DNA of 64,000 nt, taken from the NCBI RefSeq assembly GCF_900169165.1, contig NZ_FXYY01000001.1, forward strand, positions 62,001-126,000, written 5' to 3'. Source of the DNA: Brevibacterium linens ATCC 9172 (GTDB taxonomy: Bacteria > Actinomycetota > Actinomycetes > Actinomycetales > Brevibacteriaceae). Made by a program: the position numbers and the translations under genes. The notes under the pieces were generated by a model. That model did not search any database and was not told where the DNA came from. It was given only the letters and a program-made list of their open reading frames with translations. This document shows, piece after piece, positions 54,027 to 64,000 of the stretch (within the stretch, counting starts at the first letter, position 1; every line of letters begins with the position of its first letter).

Positions 54027-54913
54027 CCGAATGCCGAGGGTGTGACGATGAGCAGGGTCGGCAGGAGCAGAAGCAGAACGGCCAGTCCGATCGACATCAG
54101 GCGCACGGGGATCCGCGCCGGATCCAAGGGGCGTGACAGGCGCAGGATGCGCTGAGCGGACAAATCACTGCGATGCTCGGGGCTGATCGCTGCGGCTGAT
54201 CCGACCGCCCGGGCCAGGATCTGCGGATCGACATGGTCACGCGCCTGATCATCGGCCATGAGCTCGATGAGTCGATTCACCGAGTTCAGCCCGATGGCCG
54301 TGGCCGAGAAGTAGGGCAGGGCCCGATGCCAGGCGGCAAACGGGATGACGAGCACATCGTGCCGGAAATCCAGATGGGCCCGCTCATGGGCGATGACGGC
54401 GGTGCGTTCGTCCTCGTCGAGGGCCTTGAGCAGACCGGTGGACAGGACCGCGGTGCCTTTCCGCGGTCCTTTGGGCAGACAGTAGGCGACGGCTTCATCG
54501 GTGGTGATGATGCGGGTGTCCGGGTAGGCGATCGACGGTTCGCTGAGCAGATGGAGGATCTCGTCGTGGCGCAGGCGGGTCTTCCGCGCCGAATAGAACG
54601 TGAGGACCAGGCAGCCGAGCAGCCGAGCGATGAGGACTACGGCGATGACGAGGAAGATCCACGCCAGGAGCGACAGCTGGGTGTGGTCCTTGCCCCGCAT
54701 GAGATCGAAGAGTCCCTGGGGGAGGCTCGTCGTGCCCGGGGCGACGGCGAAAGCGAGAGCGGCGCCGATGAGCGACAGTCCTCCCGAGAGTCCGACGGCC
54801 TGCCACAGGACGACCTCGGAGATCGGGTCACCGCGGAATCGAGCGAGTGCCGCAGGTACAGGCCATGCCAGCAGAAAAGCCAGCACGGCCAGAATGATTC
54901 CCACGATGGTCAT
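54020..54913 (-). CDS. M56 family (BlaR1-like) membrane metalloprotease
   Basis: This 297-residue protein has three N-terminal membrane helices (about 2-24, 34-60, 81-106) and one at the C-terminus (about 272-292). The cytoplasmic zinc protease motif is H176-E-R-A-H180 in AVIAHERAHLDFRHD. BlaR1/MecR1 cleave or release their BlaI/MecI repressor; here no penicillin-binding sensor domain is present, so the signal must be another one. It follows blaI by 18 bases on the same strand and is probably co-transcribed. Confidence 0.88.
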   Translation of the reverse strand: MTIVGIILAVLAFLLAWPVPAALARFRGDPISEVVLWQAVGLSGGLSLIGAALAFAVAPGTTSLPQGLFDLMRGKDHTQLSLLAWIFLVIAVVLIARLLGCLVLTFYSARKTRLRHDEILHLLSEPSIAYPDTRIITTDEAVAYCLPKGPRKGTAVLSTGLLKALDEDERTAVIAHERAHLDFRHDVLVIPFAAWHRALPYFSATAIGLNSVNRLIELMADDQARDHVDPQILARAVGSAAAISPEHRSDLSAQRILRLSRPLDPARIPVRLMSIGLAVLLLLLPTLLIVTPSAFGI

Positions 54914-54931
54914 TGAGGTGACCGGCCTGGG

Positions 54932-55294
54932 TCAGGACTGCGTCGAGTGATTGCGCCCGAGCAGGTTGCGCAGCGCCTTGGTGTCGGCCTCCGAGACGGT
55001 GCCGAGGAAGCGAGCGAGCACAGCCTGACGGTCCGGTGCCTGAGACAGCATCTCGGTCATCAGCTCCGCCACGTGATCCTCACGGGTCGAGACCGCGATG
55101 TAGCGGTGCGGACGGATGCTGCGATCGCGAGTGACGAATCCCTTCTTATCGAGCCGAGACAGAACCGTATGGACCGTCGTCAGCGCGAGCTCGCGGTCCG
55201 AGAGGACTTCGCGGAGTTCGGCGGCACTCAGCCCGTCATCGTGGACCCAGATGGCGTCCATGACGCTGCGTTCGAGTTCACCCAGTGTTCCCAC
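54932..55294 (-). CDS. blaI: BlaI/MecI family transcriptional repressor
   Basis: This 120-residue winged-helix repressor has the fold start MGTLGELERSVMDAIWVHDD, the recognition region LSDRELALTTVHTVLSRLDK, the wing GFVTRDRSIRPHRYIAV and a C-terminal dimer helix. The start is GTG at 55294. A dyad with one mismatch lies in the spacer of its promoter, so it should repress itself. The divergent gene cydA has two further dyads of the same pattern, which suggests that BlaI controls cytochrome bd. Confidence 0.92.
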   Translation of the reverse strand: MGTLGELERSVMDAIWVHDDGLSAAELREVLSDRELALTTVHTVLSRLDKKGFVTRDRSIRPHRYIAVSTREDHVAELMTEMLSQAPDRQAVLARFLGTVSEADTKALRNLLGRNHSTQS

Positions 55295-55335
55295 AGTTCT
55301 TTCGCCCTCAATTTCTTTGTCGGTCTGATCGCCCC

Positions 55336-55364
55336 AGTATATCTCTACAGTCTGTCGAATTCCA
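55336..55364 (-). promoter_or_regulatory. blaI promoter with BlaI-type operator O1
   Basis: On the minus strand TGGAAT (55364-55359) and TATACT (55341-55336) are 17 bases apart. The spacer holds the dyad TCTACAGTCTGTCGA (55344-55358, plus strand), which fits TCTAC-N5-GTAGA with one mismatch. Confidence 0.6.
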
Positions 55365-55458
55365 CACAGACACCTGACCTTCGGCCCAGTCGCGGCCCTG
55401 GCCAGGTGCGCTTGACCCAGCGCATAATTGGAAGCGGGAGTCTTGAATGATGAAACCG

Positions 55459-55504
55459 TGACGGCGGCGTTTCTACGACCTGTAGAATTCTACGTGACGT
55501 AGAA
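55459..55504 (+). promoter_or_regulatory. cydA promoter with tandem operators O2 and O3
   Basis: TTCTACGACCTGTAGAA (55471-55487) and TTCTACGTGACGTAGAA (55488-55504) abut without a gap and both fit TCTAC-N5-GTAGA perfectly. The -10 hexamer TAGAAT (55483-55488) lies on their junction; TGACGG (55459-55464) 18 bases before it may be the -35. A bound repressor would cover both the -10 and the start point near 55495. Confidence 0.7.
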
Positions 55505-55537
55505 ACACTGCTCGCGTGAAACCTGAATGGAGCACCC

Positions 55538-57109
55538 ATGGAGCTGGACCCGGTCCTCATCGGACGGTGGCAATTCGGAATCACAACGGTCTACCACTTC
55601 TGGATGGTGCCGTTGACCCTGGGGCTGGGCATGCTCGTGGCGATCCTGCAGACGATCTACCACCGCACCGGCAACGAGGTGTATCTGCGCAGCACGAAAT
55701 TCTTCGGCAAGCTCTTCCTCATCAACTTCATCATGGGAGTGGCCACCGGCCTGGTCCAGGAATTCCAGTTCGGCATGGCGTGGAGCGAATACTCCCGCTT
55801 CGTCGGCGACGTCTTCGGTGCGCCCCTGGCGTTGGAGGCCCTGCTGGCCTTCTTCCTCGAATCGACGTTCCTCGGCCTGTGGATCTTCGGTTGGGGCCGA
55901 CTGCCTCGCGCCGTCCACCTCGGTTCACTGTGGTTGGCCGTCATCGGCACATGGATCTCGGCCTACTTCATCATCGTCGCGAACTCCTGGATGCAGCATC
56001 CCGTCGGCGTCGAGATGGTCGACGGCCGGCCCGTGATGACCGACGTCTGGGCGGTGCTCGGCAACAACACCGCCATCGCCGCCTTCACGCACACGATCTT
56101 CGGCGCCCTGGCCGTCGGCGGTTCCTTCCTCCTCGGCATCTCCTGGTACCACCTCTACCACCGGCGCAAGGACGGAATCGACACCGTCGGAGCCGACGGC
56201 AGGGTCATCGTCGGTTCCTCGATGAAGATTCCCGGACGGGACAAGACAGACCATGCGGTGTGGATCAAGTCCCTGCGCATCGGTGCGATCGTCGGCGTCC
56301 TCGCCTTCGCCGGCGTCTCGATCACCGGTGACGTCCAAGCCAAGCTGATGTTCGAACAGCAGCCCATGAAGATGGCCTCCGCCGAGGCGGCCTGCCACGA
56401 CGGCACCCAATTCTCCGTTCTCACAGTCGCCGATCCCTCGTCGAATGACTGCGACGGCGTGGAGAACATCTTCGAGATCCCCGGTCTGCTGTCGTTCCTG
56501 GCCAACGGGGACTTCGACACCCCCGTCCACGGTGTGACGACGCTGCTGCCCGAATACCAGGAGCGCTACGGCACCCACATCCCCGACGACCCGCGCTACG
56601 GCGAGCACGCCGGTGAACCGATCGACTACCAGCCGATCATGATCGTCACCTACTGGGGCTTCCGGATGATGATCGGCTTCGGCGCCCTGGCCGCCGGGGT
56701 CTGCGTCATCGGACTGTGGCTGGCCCGCAAGGGCACGGTGCCCGAGTCGAAATGGCTCAGCCGCGGCTTCGTCCTGGCCATCACGGCACCGTTCCTCGCG
56801 AACTCGGCCGGATGGATCTTCACCGAGATGGGCCGTCAGCCCTTCGTCGTCGCCCCGAACCCGGCTCAGCTCGACGGGGTGTATATGTACACCCAAGCGG
56901 CGCTGTCACCCGAGGTGACACCGGCCATGCTGCTGTTCTCACTGATCAGCCTGGCTACCGTCTACGGAATCCTGATGGTCGTCGAACTGCGATTGATCAC
57001 GAAGTACGTCAAGGGCGGAGTCGCCTCGGCGATGCCCGAACTCGACCAGACGAATACGAAACCCACGATCACCGACAACGGCGACGACGTCCTGTCGTTC
57101 GCGTACTGA
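55538..57109 (+). CDS. cydA: Cytochrome bd ubiquinol/menaquinol oxidase subunit I
   Basis: This 523-residue membrane subunit carries the haems b558, b595 and d and oxidises quinol. The N-terminal haem ligand is H20 in TTVYHFWMVPLTLG; a second His lies in AFTHTIFGALAVGG and the Met ligand in GFRMMIGFGAL. About nine helices are visible. GRQPFVV marks the conserved quinol-site region. The periplasmic Q-loop region has two Cys (AACHDG and NDCDGVEN) that might pair. GGAG lies 6-9 bases before the ATG. It is followed after 12 bases by cydB. Confidence 0.96.
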   Translation: MELDPVLIGRWQFGITTVYHFWMVPLTLGLGMLVAILQTIYHRTGNEVYLRSTKFFGKLFLINFIMGVATGLVQEFQFGMAWSEYSRFVGDVFGAPLALEALLAFFLESTFLGLWIFGWGRLPRAVHLGSLWLAVIGTWISAYFIIVANSWMQHPVGVEMVDGRPVMTDVWAVLGNNTAIAAFTHTIFGALAVGGSFLLGISWYHLYHRRKDGIDTVGADGRVIVGSSMKIPGRDKTDHAVWIKSLRIGAIVGVLAFAGVSITGDVQAKLMFEQQPMKMASAEAACHDGTQFSVLTVADPSSNDCDGVENIFEIPGLLSFLANGDFDTPVHGVTTLLPEYQERYGTHIPDDPRYGEHAGEPIDYQPIMIVTYWGFRMMIGFGALAAGVCVIGLWLARKGTVPESKWLSRGFVLAITAPFLANSAGWIFTEMGRQPFVVAPNPAQLDGVYMYTQAALSPEVTPAMLLFSLISLATVYGILMVVELRLITKYVKGGVASAMPELDQTNTKPTITDNGDDVLSFAY

Positions 57110-57121
57110 GGGAAGGTCACG

Positions 57122-58140
57122 ATGGAAATCCTCGCCACAATCTGGTTCGTCCTCATCGTCGTGCTCTGGATGGGATACCTCTTCCTCGACGGCTTCGATC
57201 TCGGTGTGGGCATGATGATGCCCTTCCTCAGTCGCAGCGAACGCAGCAAACGCGTTCTGCTCAACTCGATCGGCCCGGTCTGGGAGGGCAACGAAGTCTG
57301 GCTGATCACCGCGGCCGGAGCGATGTTCGCCGCGTTCCCGCACTGGTACGCCTCACTGTTCTCCGCGCTCTACATTCCCCTGACGATCTGCCTGCTCGCA
57401 CTGATCTTGCGCGCCGTGGCCATCGAATACCGCGGCAAGGGGCACTCGCAGCGGTGGAAGTCCTTCTGGACCTGGGCCGTGGCCGTGGGCTCGGCCGGAA
57501 CTGCCGTCTGCATCGGAGCGATGCTGGCGCTGACGACAATCGGGCTGCCGCTCAATGATCACGGCGATATGATCGGCGGACCCTTCGCCTGGATGTCGTG
57601 GCCGGCGCTCGTCGGCGGCCTCGGCGGGCTCGGCTTCTCCCTGGCCCACGGGCTCATCTTCCTCGGACTCAAGACCCAGGGCGAAGTCCGGGCGCGGTCG
57701 CGGCGCTGGGCCGGGAGGCTCATGCTGCCGGCGGCGGTCCCGTTCCTCATCTGGTTCGCCTCCTCGATCACTCAGCGGACCTGGCTCGTCGTTCCGGTGC
57801 TCATTGCGATTGCCGCGCTCATCGCCGCGTACTTCGCGGTGCGCGCCGGAGCCGAGAAGAGAGCGTTCATTCTGCACGGGATCTATCTCATCGCAGGACT
57901 GGCAGCGGTCTTCGCCGGTGCCTTCCCGAACGTTCTGCCCTCGACGCTCGACCCGTCGAACTCGCTGACGATCGGTGCCGCCTCGTCGTCGGACTACACC
58001 CTGAACGTCATGCTCATCGTGACGATCGTGATCCTGCCGATCATCATCGCCTACCAGATCTTCAGCTACCGGATGTTTCTCGGCCGCATCGCCGAGACCC
58101 ACATCCCCGAAGCGCACAAGCTGCCGGTGGCGATCCGATC

Positions 58141-58144
<4 letters not shown>
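57122..58144 (+). CDS. cydB: Cytochrome bd oxidase subunit II
   Basis: This 340-residue eight- to nine-helix partner of CydA starts with the family pattern IWFVLIVVLWMGYLFLDGFD, then SIGPVWEGNEVWLITAAGAM and FPHWYASLFSALYIPL. GGGAAGGTCACG precedes the ATG. Its stop overlaps the GTG of cydDC by 4 bases (GTGA). Confidence 0.96.
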
Positions 58145-61776
<3,632 letters not shown>

Positions 61777-61778
61777 GG

Positions 61779-62900
61779 TCAGTCCCGCTTCGACCCGAAC
61801 ATGATCTCGTCCCAGCTCGGGATCGAGGCTCGCGAATTCTTCTTCGACTTCGGCTTCGAGTCCTTCGCCGACGCGGAGTCCTTGAAATCATCGGAGTGAT
61901 CGCTCACCCCGGGCTCATTGAGCAGCGAGAGCTGATTCTCATCGTCGAAGACACCGACCTTCTCGGTCGGCTCCTGCGGCTCCTCGGCAGGGGCAGCCGC
62001 ATCCTCGAAGGCGAAGACCTCGTCATCGGCGGCGGCTTCGGGCCGACCGGGAGCAGTGTGCGCTCCCTGCGGGTGAGTCTCGGGATCCTCGGTGACCGCA
62101 CGCAGACGGGTCCGCGGCTCCTCTTCGGTGTGGCGACGCTTGCGCAGGTTCTCCAGAATCCGGCCGGTCTCGGCCTGGTGATCGCGGGCCTGCTGCGACG
62201 GAGCCGAACCGGCGGTGGGGCGGACCGGTCCGTCCGCGGCGATCGACGCGGACGACCGATCGGTGCGCGGGAGGACATCGACCTCCTCGGTGTTCCTCTG
62301 TCGCTCGGCACCGCTGCCGTAGTTCGGGATCGGTCCGGTGTCGGTGGGGCCAGAATCGGCGAGCCACTTCGCCTCGTCATCGATCGGGGTCAGCGAACGG
62401 CGGTAGTAGTGCCAGCTGGCGGTGCGAACACGGTCGGCGGCAGTGAAGCTGAGCTGGATGTACCAGTTGCCGTCCTGCTGCTTCCAGGAATCCCATTCCA
62501 TCGTCTCGATATCGACATCGCGCATCGCCAGACGTTCCTGGCACAGCTCGATGAGCGGAGTCGGCTCACCGTTGGGATCGTGGTCGGAATAGATGGGATG
62601 ACGGCTGGCGAGGTAAGCGGTGCGTTCGCGTTCGGCCATCGCCGGACCTTCATAGGTGCGCACATATTCGAGATCGGCGCCGGTGGTGGCCACGACCTCC
62701 TCGGCGTCCATGCCGCCGCGGATCATGGCCTGGATCTCCTTCGGGCGCACGGGAGCCTCGGACTTGGACTGGGAGCGGTCCCTGCGGACCGCGGCGATGA
62801 GCGCCTCATCGAGGCCGACTCGGTACTGAAGCCCGTTCTCGTCGTTCAACAGCAGATGGGTCCCGTCTGCGTTGACTCCGTTCAAGATCAGTTCACGCAT
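61779..62900 (-). CDS. sepH: SepH-like cell division protein (DUF3071)
   Basis: This 373-residue protein matches SepH, which stimulates FtsZ assembly in Streptomyces and mycobacteria. The N-terminal domain begins MRELILNGVNADGTHLLLND, has the helix-turn-helix RPKEIQAMIRGGMDAEEVV (about 52-70) and GNWYIQLSF. A long polar linker follows (about 180-350), and the conserved end ASIPSWDEIMFGSKRD. The ATG at 62900 gives the family start; the longer frame is unconserved. It converges on cydDC with 2 bases between stops and no terminator. The 241 bases to hemH hold nothing else but the hemH promoter. Confidence 0.9.
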   Translation of the reverse strand: MRELILNGVNADGTHLLLNDENGLQYRVGLDEALIAAVRRDRSQSKSEAPVRPKEIQAMIRGGMDAEEVVATTGADLEYVRTYEGPAMAERERTAYLASRHPIYSDHDPNGEPTPLIELCQERLAMRDVDIETMEWDSWKQQDGNWYIQLSFTAADRVRTASWHYYRRSLTPIDDEAKWLADSGPTDTGPIPNYGSGAERQRNTEEVDVLPRTDRSSASIAADGPVRPTAGSAPSQQARDHQAETGRILENLRKRRHTEEEPRTRLRAVTEDPETHPQGAHTAPGRPEAAADDEVFAFEDAAAPAEEPQEPTEKVGVFDDENQLSLLNEPGVSDHSDDFKDSASAKDSKPKSKKNSRASIPSWDEIMFGSKRD

Positions 62901-63128
62901 TGCCTTAAGCTCCTTTGTCGCGTCTCCTGAAGATCGTGTCACGTTCGGCGCGTCGTGCCGGGCAGATTTCCGCGCGAGTCGCGAAATCACGGGCCGAATC
63001 GACCGCCGGCAGAGAGCGACTGTGAGACCGGCCACGGATGCGGCCGGCGCAGCCCGGGCCGATCCGTCTGCACCATGAGTGAGTGCGGCTCACTCTGCGG
63101 ACAGCGAGCCGAGTCGAGGCGCAGTCTG

Positions 63129-63134
63129 TAAGAT
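63129..63134 (+). promoter_or_regulatory. -10 element of a leaderless hemH transcript
   Basis: TAAGAT ends 8 bases before the GTG at 63142, the same geometry as at lspA, hisD and the Rv2175c-like gene. Confidence 0.5.
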
Positions 63135-63141
63135 CGAAACC

Positions 63142-64000
63142 GTGAATACGACTGCACCCATCGACGCCCTGGTCCTCATGTCATTCGGCGGACCGGAGGC
63201 TCCAGAAGAAGTGGTTCCATTCCTGCGCAACGTCACCGCCGGACGAGGGATTCCCGAGGAGCGGCTCGAGGAGGTGGGAGAGCACTATTTCGGTTTCGGA
63301 GGCAAATCTCCGATCAACGATCAGAACAAAGCGCTGCTGGCCGCGCTGCGCGACGAACTCGATCGTCGCGGGATCGAGACTCCGCTGATCTGGGGCAACC
63401 GCAACTGGGACCCCTATCTCACCGATGAGGTCCGCACCCTGGCGGAGGACGGTGCCACACGGTTCCTCTCGATCGACACCTCCGCCTACTCGTCCTACTC
63501 GTCGTGCCGCCAATACCGTGAGGACTTCGCGAAGACGATCGACACACTCAAGGACGAAGGCTTCACCGTCGCGATCGACAAGATCCGACAGTACTACAAC
63601 CACCCCGGCTACGCCGACGCCTGTGCGGACTGTCTGAACGAAGGCCTCACCGACTTCCGGAGCAGGGTCGGACAGATGGACTCGGCCAAGCACCGGATCC
63701 TCTTCGTCACCCACTCGATCCCCAACGTCATGCAGGACGCCTCCGAGGCGACGACCAACGGCTACCGTGCCCAGCACGAGGAGCTCATCGACCATCTCAT
63801 GGGGCGCATCGATGAGGCCGACCGCGTTCCGGCCGAACTCGTGTACTGCTCGCGTTCCGGCTCGCCCGAGGTGCCGTGGCTCGAACCCGATGTCAACGAT
63901 CGGATGACCGAACTCGCCGAGGAGGGGGTGACCGGTGTCGTGCTCGTGCCCATCGGCTTCATCTCCGATCATATGGAGGTCGCCTTCGACCTCGACACCG
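63142..64000 (+). CDS. hemH: Ferrochelatase (cut by window end)
   Basis: The frame is open to the window end, giving the first 286 residues of an enzyme that inserts iron into a porphyrin. In Gram-positive bacteria the substrate is coproporphyrin III (CpfC type). ALVLMSFGGPEAPEEVVPFL at the N-terminus, HYFGFGGKSPINDQNKALL, LIWGNRNWDPYL and the active-site region LFVTHSIPNVM (His) are typical, as is GVVLVPIGFISDHMEV near the edge, which holds the second conserved His. No ribosome site precedes the GTG; the promoter predicts a leaderless mRNA. Haem is needed for the neighbouring cytochrome bd. Confidence 0.93.
   Translation, partial: MNTTAPIDALVLMSFGGPEAPEEVVPFLRNVTAGRGIPEERLEEVGEHYFGFGGKSPINDQNKALLAALRDELDRRGIETPLIWGNRNWDPYLTDEVRTLAEDGATRFLSIDTSAYSSYSSCRQYREDFAKTIDTLKDEGFTVAIDKIRQYYNHPGYADACADCLNEGLTDFRSRVGQMDSAKHRILFVTHSIPNVMQDASEATTNGYRAQHEELIDHLMGRIDEADRVPAELVYCSRSGSPEVPWLEPDVNDRMTELAEEGVTGVVLVPIGFISDHMEVAFDLDT

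Overview
The window is chromosomal DNA from a high-GC actinobacterium, most likely a Brevibacterium or a close relative (order Micrococcales). This rests on the dcw cluster with MraZ, SepF, YggT and DivIVA/Wag31 but no FtsA, a meso-DAP type MurE (DNPR motif), a class II AroG whose four metal-site residues fall at the M. tuberculosis numbers, a GarA-type FHA protein after gcvH, the aroG-pknL-Rv2175c neighbourhood, SepH, and many GTG/TTG starts. The genus is an inference. No insertion sequence, prophage, CRISPR array or rRNA was seen; almost everything is conserved core genome.

Layout. 1-789: tail of an MFS transporter, then tRNA-Pro(GGG) on the minus strand with its own promoter and terminator. 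1181-4550: gcvH, a GarA-like FHA protein, a DUF151 nuclease-family gene and aroG. 4686-8366: minus-strand operon of a PASTA Ser/Thr kinase (PknL type) and a LysM/SLT protein, facing a divergent Rv2175c-like DNA-binding gene. 8409-12841: polyprenyl synthase, lipoprotein, dinB, DUF3040 and YdcF-like genes. 13011-17804: minus-strand MoxR / DUF58 / transglutaminase operon. 18267-37058: the dcw cluster mraZ-rsmH-ftsL-ftsI-murE-murF-mraY-murD-ftsW-murG-murC-ftsQ-ftsZ-pgeF-sepF-yggT-divIVA. 37183-44266: lspA-rluD, dnaE, hisD-nrdR. 44518-49083: HelD-type ATPase, a spermidine-synthase-like protein and DUF4192. 49321-53943: primary sigma factor, a lipoprotein amidase and ParE. 54020-61776: a BlaI repressor / M56 protease pair facing cydA-cydB-cydDC. 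61779-64000: sepH and the first part of ferrochelatase.

How the genes work together. The middle of the window makes and places the division septum: precursor synthesis (MurE, MurF, MraY, MurD, MurG, MurC), septal polymerisation (FtsW, FtsI), scaffold (FtsZ, SepF, FtsQ, FtsL, DivIVA, SepH) and transcription control (MraZ). The PASTA kinase with its coupled LysM/SLT partner and the Rv2175c-like protein form a signalling unit around the same process. The end of the window handles respiration: cytochrome bd, its assembly exporter, and a terminal haem-pathway enzyme.

The most notable observations are three matching dyads (TCTAC-N5-GTAGA) placed over the blaI and cydA promoters, suggesting a BlaI/M56 switch for cytochrome bd; a perfect 78-bp palindrome directly after helD; clusters of 10-bp-phased GTGG boxes on both sides of the moxR/mraZ divide; four genes whose -10 hexamer ends exactly 8 nt before the start codon (leaderless transcripts); a GarA-like protein without the ETTS phosphorylation motif but with a long Q/G/P-rich tail; and histone-H1-like Lys/Ala-rich tails on FtsW and on the primary sigma factor.
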